Positions 17,705 through 26,268 of a stretch of 64,000 nucleotides of DNA are shown here, piece after piece. A program made the translations under genes and the position numbers. Numbering within the stretch: the stretch's first letter is position 1; each line of letters starts with the position of its first letter. Below the pieces are notes generated by a model. The model did not search any database, was not told where the DNA came from, and worked only from the letters and a program-made list of their open reading frames with translations. Source of the stretch: Labilibaculum manganireducens (GTDB taxonomy: Bacteria > Bacteroidota > Bacteroidia > Bacteroidales > Marinifilaceae); contig NZ_MVDE01000011.1 in NCBI RefSeq assembly GCF_002843385.1, forward strand, positions 62,001-126,000, written 5' to 3'.

Positions 17705-19411
17705 ATGCCACAAAATAATATTGCCACGCCCGAATATTTTATTTGGGAGACTCACGGAATTCACACCGGAACAGGTAACGATCATGTAAAACATGGAGTT
17801 GACGAATTGGATAAAATAACTGAATTAGCCATAGTAAAAGGTCATCCAAATATTGCATTTATAATTCATACACCGCGTTTAACCAGATACAGGTATGCTG
17901 CAGAGAAACGGTTGGGAGTTAAGTTTATAAGGGGCGATAATGCCTATTTTAATTATCCAAATCAGATTGAAAAGTTGAAGTTGAAATATGGGAATCAAAT
18001 TAATATTCGTTTTGGTATTGAACTGGAATGGTTAGGACCTGATTTGGGAATGCAATGGAACCGTTCGAAAATTTTTCAGGCACAAGATGCTGATTTTGTG
18101 ATAGGTTCATTGCATTTTTCCCGGGAAGGAATTCCATATGATGGTTCGATAGAGGAAACTGAAGAACTGATTAAACTGAGAGGTGGATTGGAAAATTATT
18201 GGGGTGGATACATCGAAGAATTGATTGAGATGGTTGATTCTACCTGGGAAATGATTCAGGTTGTTGGTCATATAGATTTACCAAAATTGTTTGCCCCGAT
18301 TCCTCAGCCTCTGCTGGAGTTAGATACCTCAGATCATTTTCTGGCTCGTAGAATGCGGTTTTTACTGGAAATGATCAGCGAATATAATCTTGCATTGGAT
18401 GTAAATCTGGCTGGAATAAATAAAGGTTGTGGTATCTATCCTGATATTTCAATTTTGAAAAGAGCAAAGCAACTTGATATCCCAATAGCATTAGGTACTG
18501 ATACTCATACATTGCAAAATTTAGGTAATCATCACGAGACAGGTATCCATTATGCTCATGACGCCGGATACAAACATTATCTGAGTTTTTCGAAGTGCAT
18601 TCCTGAGAAAAGACCTTTGCGGAATCAGGCTTTTAAGGAGGAAGAATACAAGGTGATGAATTTGGGAATTGAGATGTTAAATCTTCGGTTTGAGGATAGC
18701 AAGCAACGACGAATTCCAAAATTTTCTTTCGGAGGAACTTTTAGAACATTCTTGGAGCATCATAAAAATTCGACTTCGCTGGGCGAATTTGAAGCGATAC
18801 GTATACGAAAAGGAAATAAATCCATCACTATAAGCAATACAATTCCTCAAAATCAAAAGGAGAAGGTAAAAGGATTGTTCTCACATCATAAAGATAAGCC
18901 TGGGGTATTGTCGATGATATTTAATGCTTTGGCATCGGAGGAGATCAATGTTGAAACGGCATATTTAAATTCCAATAATGATGGCACTGCAACGGCTTTT
19001 TTAACCCTTTCGGGAGATGATGATTCTGTTCATGAAGCTGTTGAGTTTGTGAAAGGAACAGGGGGAGATAGCTTTATCGAAATTAGGGTAGGAGATATCT
19101 TGGAAATGCAGCAATTGGATAAAAACAAGAATTATTTGCTGGAAGTTGACGGAGTGAATTTACCCATTGCAATCAGTAAACAAATGATTCTTTCTATCCA
19201 TAACAATACTGCAGGAATCTTACTAATTTTGCTTTCGGCACTGGCTTCCCAAAATATCAATGTAATTGATTTAAAACTGGGACAAAGAGGACAAAAAGGG
19301 TATGCGATACTTAGTATTGAGGGCAATGCTCAATTGGCCGGAAATATTTTGGGTAAGCTGGGACCTCAGTTTTTTGAAACGACACTTTTATCTTTAAACG
19401 GTGTAGAATAG
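17705..19411 (+). CDS. PHP-domain phosphoesterase fused to two C-terminal ACT domains
   Basis: The first ~300 of 568 residues form a PHP domain like histidinol-phosphatase HisJ/HisK. Metal-site motifs are THGIHTG (His17, His20), IGSLHF, GHIDLPKLF and LGTDTHT. The first motif is HxxH rather than the usual HxH. After a linker, two ACT modules follow: HHKDKPGVLSMIFNALA (about 393-465) and SIHNNTAGILLILLSALA (about 495-565), each with the DKPGxL/NxxGIL ligand-loop pattern. ACT domains bind small ligands, usually amino acids, so the phosphatase may be allosteric. No histidine genes are adjacent, so the substrate is uncertain. Confidence 0.85.
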   Translation: MPQNNIATPEYFIWETHGIHTGTGNDHVKHGVDELDKITELAIVKGHPNIAFIIHTPRLTRYRYAAEKRLGVKFIRGDNAYFNYPNQIEKLKLKYGNQINIRFGIELEWLGPDLGMQWNRSKIFQAQDADFVIGSLHFSREGIPYDGSIEETEELIKLRGGLENYWGGYIEELIEMVDSTWEMIQVVGHIDLPKLFAPIPQPLLELDTSDHFLARRMRFLLEMISEYNLALDVNLAGINKGCGIYPDISILKRAKQLDIPIALGTDTHTLQNLGNHHETGIHYAHDAGYKHYLSFSKCIPEKRPLRNQAFKEEEYKVMNLGIEMLNLRFEDSKQRRIPKFSFGGTFRTFLEHHKNSTSLGEFEAIRIRKGNKSITISNTIPQNQKEKVKGLFSHHKDKPGVLSMIFNALASEEINVETAYLNSNNDGTATAFLTLSGDDDSVHEAVEFVKGTGGDSFIEIRVGDILEMQQLDKNKNYLLEVDGVNLPIAISKQMILSIHNNTAGILLILLSALASQNINVIDLKLGQRGQKGYAILSIEGNAQLAGNILGKLGPQFFETTLLSLNGVE

Positions 19412-19431
19412 TAAATTTTAATCGATATAAG

Positions 19432-19938
19432 TTGAATAACAGTACATCCGATTCATACGAATCCATTTTGAATATTATTGAGTTTTATAGAATTCAACCA
19501 AGAATTCAAGACCTTCAAATAGAGAAAATAGAGGAGTACTTGATTCTTATGAGTGCTCATTACATAGAGTCAATAAGAGAGATTGATGATTGCATCGGTT
19601 TAAGTGTACCTGCTTGTTTAGAAGATATCATTGATGTTTTAAATTCTTACTTAAGTAAGGTGGGAGAAGAATTAGAAAAGATTTTCCCTGAAGATATAAA
19701 TGTGTTTACGCCTGTTAATATACATTCTAATGCCGGAATAATTGAGATTCAGGCATTGGAATTGTACCGGAATTTTAACGGTGGTGAAAGTGATTTGTAT
19801 CAAATAAAAGAGGCTCTTGATTGTTTGGAAAACAATATTTACGAAGAAGATTTTGCTGAGAAGCTAGCCTTACTGACAAAAGATTTACTGTTCAAAATTA
19901 ATTCGAATCTAATCGTTAGGGTTGATGATTTATTATGA
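19432..19938 (+). CDS. Unrecognised 168-residue acidic helical protein
   Basis: The protein is mostly alpha-helical and acidic, rich in Ile, Leu, Glu and Asp (for example YESILNIIEFYRIQPRI and EKIEEYLILMSAHYIESI). There is no signal peptide or membrane segment. The start must be TTG 19432, since the first in-frame ATG is near residue 39 and would drop conserved-looking helices. It begins 20 bases after the PHP-ACT gene and probably shares its transcript, so the two could work together, but this is only positional. No domain was recognised. Confidence 0.6.
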   Translation: MNNSTSDSYESILNIIEFYRIQPRIQDLQIEKIEEYLILMSAHYIESIREIDDCIGLSVPACLEDIIDVLNSYLSKVGEELEKIFPEDINVFTPVNIHSNAGIIEIQALELYRNFNGGESDLYQIKEALDCLENNIYEEDFAEKLALLTKDLLFKINSNLIVRVDDLL

Positions 19939-19944
19939 AGTTGC

Positions 19945-20220
19945 TTACCCAACAGCTTTTGGCGGGAGAAAGTGAATTGCCACCGGTTCTTCCTCTTCCA
20001 ACTCTTTAATCATTTCAAATGATTGCGATTGAAGAAATTCAAGAGCACTTTCTTCATTTTTCCATTGAGAAAGAATAATATGCTCGTTTTGTTTTCCATT
20101 AGCTTGGTATATTTCGCATGAAAGTTCGCCTCCAATTTTACGGTATTCCTGAAATTGGTCAAATGAATTTTTCCAGCTAACGTAATTTTTTATAGACTGC
20201 TTTATTAGTAAATATATCAT
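19945..20220 (-). CDS. Antibiotic biosynthesis monooxygenase (ABM)-like small protein
   Basis: 91 residues with the ferredoxin-like ABM fold pattern: YLLIKQSIKNYVSWKNSFDQ at the start, a central ANGKQNEHIILSQWKNEESA and the helix LEFLQSQSFEMIKEL. Such dimeric proteins include monooxygenases, heme-degrading relatives and many of unknown role. It converges on the preceding plus-strand gene with six bases between their stop codons. No catalytic residue identifies a substrate. The stretch 20221-20463 upstream holds nothing recognisable. Confidence 0.7.
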   Translation of the reverse strand: MIYLLIKQSIKNYVSWKNSFDQFQEYRKIGGELSCEIYQANGKQNEHIILSQWKNEESALEFLQSQSFEMIKELEEEEPVAIHFLPPKAVG

Positions 20221-20463
20221 TATGTATGGATATGTTGTTAATTCTAAATTAATTAAAAAGAATAAACAAGCTTACAATTAATTGATTACAGGGTGAAAAT
20301 ACAGGGTGATTATATCTTTTTTTAATATAAATAGTAAATGCACCCCTTAAATGTTTAATTAAAATTAAACAAATTGATTTTTTAAAGAAAATTCATTCCA
20401 CTTATCAACTAAATTAATTGACGAATGATTTAAATGCAGATGAAACATTTACAGTCAGACAAT

Positions 20464-21297
20464 CTAGATTAATGCATCAATTGGATTTGAAAATCTAAAT
20501 TTATAATTGGTATTTTCCAATTTAGCAGAGCTGATAATTTTATACGGGCTTTGGTTCGAGACAAATTTTGGCGATTCAAAACCTCCTTTTTTTGCGGCCT
20601 CCTCATAAAATTCCTTGCGACTAGGATGCTTGGGACAACAAGCATTGTAAATTTCTCCCCATAAATTATTTTCTATCAAATGCGATATGATGTTGATGCA
20701 ATCATCCTGATGGATTAAATTAACAGGAGTGTCACCTTCAACAGCATTTTTCATTTTCGAAAAAAAACGTCCAGGTTTACGATCATAGCCAATTAAACCT
20801 CCAAATCGGATGATACTGGTTTGAAAATTTTGTTGTGAAAGCAGCATCTTCTCAACAATACGCAAGGCTTTGCCACTGTTCTTTTCCGGAATTTGGTTAT
20901 CTTCTTCAGTAACAAGTCTGTTTAAATTCGCATATACCGAGGTTGAACTAATGAAAATCACCTTTTTTACAGAGGAAAGATGCAATTGCTCAATTAATGC
21001 TTTAAATTGTTTCGGGTGAAATTCTTCAATATCTTCTCTGCGCTTGGGTGGAAAATTAACAATCAATATTTCAGAATTAAAAAAATCAGCATCAAAATCA
21101 GCGTTTATTTCAGGATCAAAGCATATCAGATAAGGAGTTATTCCATCCTGAGCCAAGCTGGATATTTTCTCAGGAGTTGGAGTAGAGCCTTTTACAGAGT
21201 AGGCATTTTTCATTAAAAATTTTGCCAGTGGTAGGCCTAACCAACCGCATCCTAGAATACTTATGGTTTTTTCTTGCTTATAAAGCGTTTTATTCAT
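20464..21297 (-). CDS. NAD(P)-binding epimerase/dehydratase-family protein (YeeZ-like SDR)
   Basis: 277 residues from ATG 21297. The extended-SDR features are the Rossmann loop ISILGCGWLGLPLAKFL, FISSTSVYANL (the catalytic Ser-Tyr area with a weak YxxxK, KNSGKALRIVEK) and IIRFGGLIGYDRKPGRF. This pattern matches YeeZ/YlbE-like SDR proteins, in which the catalytic tyrosine motif is often degenerate, so enzymatic activity is uncertain. The frame continues 17 codons upstream to 21348, but a TAAATTTG promoter box (21325-21332, minus) would put transcription start inside that extension, favouring 21297. Confidence 0.8.
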   Translation of the reverse strand: MNKTLYKQEKTISILGCGWLGLPLAKFLMKNAYSVKGSTPTPEKISSLAQDGITPYLICFDPEINADFDADFFNSEILIVNFPPKRREDIEEFHPKQFKALIEQLHLSSVKKVIFISSTSVYANLNRLVTEEDNQIPEKNSGKALRIVEKMLLSQQNFQTSIIRFGGLIGYDRKPGRFFSKMKNAVEGDTPVNLIHQDDCINIISHLIENNLWGEIYNACCPKHPSRKEFYEEAAKKGGFESPKFVSNQSPYKIISSAKLENTNYKFRFSNPIDALI

Positions 21298-21324
21298 GTG
21301 TTTGTATCTAAATATATCGGTGTT

Positions 21325-21332
21325 CAAATTTA
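21325..21332 (-). promoter_or_regulatory. Candidate Bacteroidota -7 box for the SDR gene
   Basis: On the minus strand the sequence reads TAAATTTG, matching TAnnTTTG, about 28 bases before ATG 21297. Transcription would begin near 21318. No clear -33 element was assigned. Confidence 0.45.
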
Positions 21333-21512
21333 AATTTAATTTGAACAATTAAATATTTTTGAAATATATAATTATGAATATGAAGCTAATTATTTTGGTA
21401 TTTAAGATATTAAAATCCTTTTAGCGCCTATGAGCTTTCCATAATGGACAAAGTGCTAAGTAGAATAAGGGTAAAGGATTTGAAAACACAAGGATTTTTA
21501 AATAATTACTTT

Positions 21513-21520
21513 TATATTTG
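21513..21520 (+). promoter_or_regulatory. Candidate -7 box upstream of hemA
   Basis: TATATTTG matches the Bacteroidota TAnnTTTG box and lies 62 bases before the hemA ATG. This would give a leader of about 55 bases and probably drives the start of the hem block. Confidence 0.55.
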
Positions 21521-21582
21521 ACACAGCATACACAGACTTTCATTTATGAATTTTTGGTAGGTTTCAAAATAAATTTCGTTTT

Positions 21583-22836
21583 ATGTCGTCACAAATACGA
21601 GAAAATTTACAGAAATTATTTGTTTTAGGAATTAGTTATAAGAAAACAGCTCTTGAAGTTAGGGGAAAATTTTCATTTACTGCAGAACAGCAGGAAAATT
21701 TACTGAAAGAGGCAAAAGAAAATCAAATCGATGGATTCGTAGTTCTTTCTACTTGTAATCGTACTGAAATCTACGCTCACACAAGCCAATCGGAGTTTAT
21801 TACTGATTTATTCTTAAAATACAGCGAAGGTAATCGGGAGGATTTTGATTCTCATGGTTATACTTTGTTTGGTAATGATTGTATTCACCACTTATATAGG
21901 GTTACTTCAGGATTAGATTCTCAGATTATTGGGGATTTTCAAATTGTAGGGCAAGTCAAAAATGCCGTTCAGTTAGCAGAAGAAATGGGTATGGTGAACC
22001 CATTTTTAAATCGCCTGTTTTCATTTGCCTTTCAGGCAAGTAAAAAAATAAAAACAAATACCGAAATAAGTAAAGGAGCCGCTTCTGTTTCTCATGCAGC
22101 AGTTCAGTATATTAAGGATAAGGTTTCAACTTTGGAATCATGCAATTTTTTGTTGTATGGAACCGGCGATATAGGGAAGGATACTTGTGGTAACTTATTG
22201 AAACACATGAATAACCGCTCGTTGACTTTAATAAACAGAACTGAAGCCAAGGCTGAGGCACTTGCTGATAAATTTAATGTGAAGTACCAATCTGTCAGTA
22301 AATTAATTGAAGAGGTGGAAAAGGCCGAGGTTATTATAGTAGCTACCGGAGCTCCGCAACCTACCTTGTTACCGGAACATTTTAATGGGAGTGACCAATG
22401 CAAATTGATTTTGGATCTTTCTGTTCCTAGAAATGTTCATCCTGAAATAGATAAGTTAGATCACGTTTTGGTGATTACTGTTGATGAACTATCGAAACAT
22501 ATCTCAGATGCCATTCAGCAAAGAAAAGATTGCATTCCGCAGGCAGAAGGTATAATTTACGGATCGATAAGTGAATTTTACAGCTGGCTTGAGGTGAAAT
22601 ACTTGTCTCCTGTAATTATTGCTTTAAAAGAAAATTTACAGAAAGTTCAACGGAAAGAGTTGGATTATCACAAAAATAAATTGACTGATGATGAACTGAA
22701 AAAAGTGGAGCACATCACCAGTAACATTGTGAATAAGATTGCCAGAGCATGTATCAATCACTTAAAAGATCATCACAAAAAGCAATCCAGTCCAATGGAA
22801 ACAATAGATATGATTTTTAAAGATTTGGATTCGTAA
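21583..22836 (+). CDS. hemA: Glutamyl-tRNA reductase
   Basis: HemA reduces glutamyl-tRNA(Glu) to glutamate-1-semialdehyde with NADPH, the first step of the C5 tetrapyrrole route. The 417 residues have the N-terminal catalytic block VVLSTCNRTEIYA with the nucleophilic cysteine, and GLDSQIIGDFQIVGQVK, a family signature. The NADPH domain carries LLYGTGDIGKDTCGNLL and LTLINRTEAKAEALA; the C-terminal dimerisation helix ends in PMETIDMIFKDL. It opens the block hemA-hemC-hemB-hemE. A hairpin terminator follows, so downstream hem genes may need read-through or their own promoters. Confidence 0.97.
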   Translation: MSSQIRENLQKLFVLGISYKKTALEVRGKFSFTAEQQENLLKEAKENQIDGFVVLSTCNRTEIYAHTSQSEFITDLFLKYSEGNREDFDSHGYTLFGNDCIHHLYRVTSGLDSQIIGDFQIVGQVKNAVQLAEEMGMVNPFLNRLFSFAFQASKKIKTNTEISKGAASVSHAAVQYIKDKVSTLESCNFLLYGTGDIGKDTCGNLLKHMNNRSLTLINRTEAKAEALADKFNVKYQSVSKLIEEVEKAEVIIVATGAPQPTLLPEHFNGSDQCKLILDLSVPRNVHPEIDKLDHVLVITVDELSKHISDAIQQRKDCIPQAEGIIYGSISEFYSWLEVKYLSPVIIALKENLQKVQRKELDYHKNKLTDDELKKVEHITSNIVNKIARACINHLKDHHKKQSSPMETIDMIFKDLDS

Positions 22837-22858
22837 AGCTTTGCAGGCTTTCGATAAA

Positions 22859-22893
22859 AAGCTATATAAACCTTGTTTTATATGGCTTTTTTA
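22859..22893 (+). terminator. Terminator-like hairpin after hemA
   Basis: A 12-bp stem (AAGCTATATAAA with TTTATATGGCTT, one G-U pair) and a T-rich tail. It lies between hemA and hemC and may attenuate transcription into the rest of the block. Confidence 0.75.
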
Positions 22894-22938
22894 TTTTAGC
22901 TAATATTAAATTTATAAACGTCCTGAAAATAGAAGACT

Positions 22939-23865
22939 ATGATTTCTAAAATGAAAATAGTTGTTGCCACCCGTCCTAGTTTGCTTGCTTACACCCAAAC
23001 CATGCAAACTGTGGAATTACTGAGAAATGCCAATCCTGAAATTGAATTCGAAGTGAAAAAGTTCAGCACTCAGGGCGATCGGGTGTTAAATCGTTCTTTA
23101 ACAGAGTTTGGTGGTACTGGTGTGTTTGTAAAGGAGTTGGAACATGCTTTGTTGGAAAATGAAGCTGATATTGCAATTCATAGTTTAAAAGATGTTCCGA
23201 GTGCACACCCTGAGGGGTTGCAATTGGCTGCTTTTCCCGAGCGTGAAGATGCACGTGATGTTTTTTTGACCCGTAACGGAAGTTCCATCGAAGATATGCC
23301 GGAAGGATTTGTATTAGGAACCGGAAGCCCAAGAAGAAGGGTTCAATTTGCTAACCTCCGTAAGGATATCGAGTTTAAAGAAATCAGAGGAAACATTGAC
23401 AGTCGTTTTCAAAAACTAATGGATGGTGAATACGATGCAATTATTTTGGCTGCAGCAGGCTTAAACCGTATGGGTAAAGAATATGACGAGAATTTGCTTC
23501 TGGATATTGATTTATGCATTCCTGCCATAGGACAAGGTGCAATTGCAATTGAGTGCCGGAGTAACGATCCTGAAACAATTGCAATACTTCAAAAGGTGAA
23601 TCATCGTGATACCGAAATTGCAGTTAAAGCCGAACGGGCATTTATGGCTGAAATAGAAGGGGGATGTAAATTTCCTTTGGCTGCACATGCTGTTGTTTCA
23701 GACAATATTTTGAATATGGTTGCCATTGTAGGTGATTTAAAAACGAACCAGTTCATTGCAGAAGGAATTGAAGTTTCTGTAGAAGAATCGATTGAGAATG
23801 CGAAAGAATTAGCCATTAAGATGAAATCAATCTGTAAAGAAAAAGGAATAAATTTCTATCTTTAA
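22939..23865 (+). CDS. hemC: Hydroxymethylbilane synthase (porphobilinogen deaminase)
   Basis: The enzyme condenses four porphobilinogens into hydroxymethylbilane. The 308 residues show IVVATRPSLLA (equivalent to GTRxSxLA), HSLKDVPSAHPEGLQL with the catalytic Asp, GTGSPRRRVQF, IRGNIDSR, and the dipyrromethane cofactor cysteine in EIEGGCKFPLAAHA. All key residues are present. ATG 22939 is used; an internal ATG at 22951 gives four fewer residues and is also possible. Its substrate comes from the hemB product encoded next. Confidence 0.97.
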   Translation: MISKMKIVVATRPSLLAYTQTMQTVELLRNANPEIEFEVKKFSTQGDRVLNRSLTEFGGTGVFVKELEHALLENEADIAIHSLKDVPSAHPEGLQLAAFPEREDARDVFLTRNGSSIEDMPEGFVLGTGSPRRRVQFANLRKDIEFKEIRGNIDSRFQKLMDGEYDAIILAAAGLNRMGKEYDENLLLDIDLCIPAIGQGAIAIECRSNDPETIAILQKVNHRDTEIAVKAERAFMAEIEGGCKFPLAAHAVVSDNILNMVAIVGDLKTNQFIAEGIEVSVEESIENAKELAIKMKSICKEKGINFYL

Positions 23866-23946
23866 TTTTTGGTGATAATTTATCAAAAGGATTGATATAC
23901 TTAAATTGACAACTAATTTATACACAAATACAAAAAATACAACATT

Positions 23947-24939
23947 ATGAGTTTAAGACCTCTTTTCCCAGAGACACGATTAAGAAGATTGCGTTATAGC
24001 AAAGTAGTTCGTAACATGGTTGCAGAAACATCTCTTTCTGTTGATAATTTAATCATGCCCCTTTTTGTTTGTCCGGGAGAAAATGTTCAAAATCCGATTA
24101 AAAGCATGCCGGGAAACAATCAGTTATCGGTAGATATGTTAGTGAAAAAGTGTGGCGAATTATTGGAGTCGGGCGTAAAATCAGTATTGCTTTTTGGTAT
24201 TCCTGAGTCGAAAGATGAAGATGGAACTGTTGCAGCACACGAGCATGGTATTGTACAAAAAGCTACCCGTGCCATTAAGGAAACTTACCCGGAAATGTAT
24301 ATCATCGCTGATATCTGTAATTGCGAATACACAACTCACGGTCATTGCGGAACTATTGTTGATGGTGATGTTGACAACGACCAGACATTGGTGACATTGG
24401 CTGCACAAGCTGTTTCTTTGGCTGAAGCTGGAGTTGATATGGTGGCGCCAAGTGATATGATGGATGGAAGAATTGGATACATGAGAAAAGCTTTGGATGA
24501 GAATTGTTTCGAGAAAATGCCGATTATGGCTTATTCTGCAAAATATGCATCCGGCTTTTACGGTCCGTTTAGAGATGCGGCCGATAGCGCACCTAAATTT
24601 GGAGATAGATCTACCTACCAAATGGATCCTAGAAACAGCGATGAAGCCATTCGTGAAGTTGAGATGGATATTGCTGAAGGAGCTGATATTGTAATGGTAA
24701 AGCCTGCTATGAGTTATCTTGATGTGATTTACAGAGTGAAAAATGAATTTAATATTCCTGTGGCGGCTTATAATGTAAGTGGTGAGTTCTCTATGGTGAA
24801 AGCTGCGGAAGCTAACGATTGGATTGATGGCAAGCGTGTAATGATGGAAATTATGACTTCAATCAGAAGAGCCGGAGCTGATATCATTATAACTTATCAC
24901 GCTAAAGAGGTTGCAGATATTTTAAATGGTAAGATGTAA
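23947..24939 (+). CDS. hemB: Porphobilinogen synthase (delta-aminolevulinate dehydratase)
   Basis: HemB joins two 5-aminolevulinates into porphobilinogen. In the 330 residues are the zinc site DICNCEYTTHGHCG with three cysteines (a Zn-dependent form), the first catalytic Lys in AYSAKYASGFYGPFRDA and the Schiff-base Lys in MVKPAMSYLDVI. Length is normal for the family. It is 81 bases downstream of hemC and 81 bases upstream of hemE. Confidence 0.98.
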   Translation: MSLRPLFPETRLRRLRYSKVVRNMVAETSLSVDNLIMPLFVCPGENVQNPIKSMPGNNQLSVDMLVKKCGELLESGVKSVLLFGIPESKDEDGTVAAHEHGIVQKATRAIKETYPEMYIIADICNCEYTTHGHCGTIVDGDVDNDQTLVTLAAQAVSLAEAGVDMVAPSDMMDGRIGYMRKALDENCFEKMPIMAYSAKYASGFYGPFRDAADSAPKFGDRSTYQMDPRNSDEAIREVEMDIAEGADIVMVKPAMSYLDVIYRVKNEFNIPVAAYNVSGEFSMVKAAEANDWIDGKRVMMEIMTSIRRAGADIIITYHAKEVADILNGKM

Positions 24940-25020
24940 GCTGTTATTGAGAATTGAATTAATTCTGCCTTATTATTTTACGATACTAATTACTACTAAC
25001 TATTTACTGATTACTGGAGT

Positions 25021-26052
25021 ATGAGTCAATCAATTTTTTTAGATACAATTAACGGAATTAAGAGAGAGAGACCACCAGTGTGGTTCATGCGTCAGGCGGG
25101 CAGGGTACTTCCTTCCTACATGAAATTGCGCGAGAAATATGGTTTCAAGGAAATGATGGAGAATCCGGAATTGGCAGCTCAGGTTACTTTGTTACCAATT
25201 CATGATTTGGGGGTAGATGCTGCTATTTTGTTTTCTGATATTTTGGTGATTCCGGAAGCTTTAGGAATGGAATTGAGTTTTGAAGGAAAGGGTCCCAGTT
25301 TTGCAACAGCCTTAAAAGATGTTGCGGATCCTCTGTCATTTTTATCCGACAAGCCTGAAAAACTTGAGCATATTTATAAAGCGATTGACCGCATTTTAGA
25401 AACCAAGCCAAACGAAATTCCATTAATTGGATTTTGTGGAGGTCCTTTAACTACTTTGTGTTATATGTATCAAGGTTTCAGTCGGAATCAGAATTTCCCT
25501 GATTTTGTTCCTGCAATCTATCGTGATAAAGCACTAATGAAGAAGGTGGTTGCTAAAATTACAGAAATGAGTATTCACTATGCGCTAAAGCAAGTTGAAC
25601 ATGGTGTTAAGGCATTTCAGTTATTTGAAACCCACGCCGGATTAATTCCTGTGGAATTGTATAAAGAGGTTTTCTTACCATCCGTTAAGGCTATTTTAGG
25701 TGCAGTTCGTGAAACAGGAGTGAAAACCATCTACCTGCCAAAAGGTTTGGGAACAGGTATCAATATGGTGAACTACGATTTATGCGATTGTGTAAGTGTT
25801 GATTGGCAAATGCCATTGCATGAGGTGAGAGGAATTGTTGGCGAAGAAATGATTCTGCAAGGGAATTTTGATCCTCGTATATTGGAGGCTGCACCACAAG
25901 CTATCGATCAGGAATTTGAATACTTCCTGAATTATGGACGAAAAGATCACAAATGGATCTTCAATTTGGGACACGGGCTATTGCCTTCAATACCGGTTGA
26001 AAACGTGGAGTATCTTGTGAAAAAGGTGAAAGAATCTGATTGGGGAAGATAA
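25021..26052 (+). CDS. hemE: Uroporphyrinogen decarboxylase
   Basis: It decarboxylates the four acetate side chains of uroporphyrinogen III to give coproporphyrinogen III. The 343 residues carry the N-terminal signature PPVWFMRQAGRVLPSY with the substrate-binding Arg residues, AAILFSDILVIPEALGM with the key Asp, GFCGGPLTTLCYM and the late NLGHGLLPSIPVENV. ATG 25021 follows TGGAGT. A hairpin terminator follows the gene, ending the plus-strand hem block. Confidence 0.98.
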   Translation: MSQSIFLDTINGIKRERPPVWFMRQAGRVLPSYMKLREKYGFKEMMENPELAAQVTLLPIHDLGVDAAILFSDILVIPEALGMELSFEGKGPSFATALKDVADPLSFLSDKPEKLEHIYKAIDRILETKPNEIPLIGFCGGPLTTLCYMYQGFSRNQNFPDFVPAIYRDKALMKKVVAKITEMSIHYALKQVEHGVKAFQLFETHAGLIPVELYKEVFLPSVKAILGAVRETGVKTIYLPKGLGTGINMVNYDLCDCVSVDWQMPLHEVRGIVGEEMILQGNFDPRILEAAPQAIDQEFEYFLNYGRKDHKWIFNLGHGLLPSIPVENVEYLVKKVKESDWGR

Positions 26053-26075
26053 ACTCTCGAATGAAAATATAGAAT

Positions 26076-26103
26076 GAGGTGTCAGTATTGGCACCTCTTT
26101 TTT
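26076..26103 (+). terminator. Terminator after hemE
   Basis: GAGGTG (26076-26081) pairs with CACCTC (26092-26097), followed by a run of T. It separates the hem block from the double-cubane reductase gene. Confidence 0.8.
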
Positions 26104-26231
26104 GTTTGGATTTAGATTAAACAAATGGGAGTTTACTGATTAATTTAGTTTATATCAGTAGTTGATCTTAAAACAAATAAATTTATGTTGAAAAACTTAT
26201 CAGGTAGTTAGGAATGGGGTTTTATGATTTC

Positions 26232-26239
26232 TACTTTTG
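26232..26239 (+). promoter_or_regulatory. Candidate -7 box of the double-cubane reductase gene
   Basis: TACTTTTG matches TAnnTTTG and stands 37 bases before the ATG, after the hemE terminator. It supports independent transcription. Confidence 0.55.
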
Positions 26240-26268
26240 CAGCCGAAAATCAATAAAATAGAATAACA

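Noticed and set aside
21349-21582. Riboswitch or regulatory RNA before hemA
   Set aside because: Only a promoter box was found; no conserved riboswitch motif is recognisable by eye.
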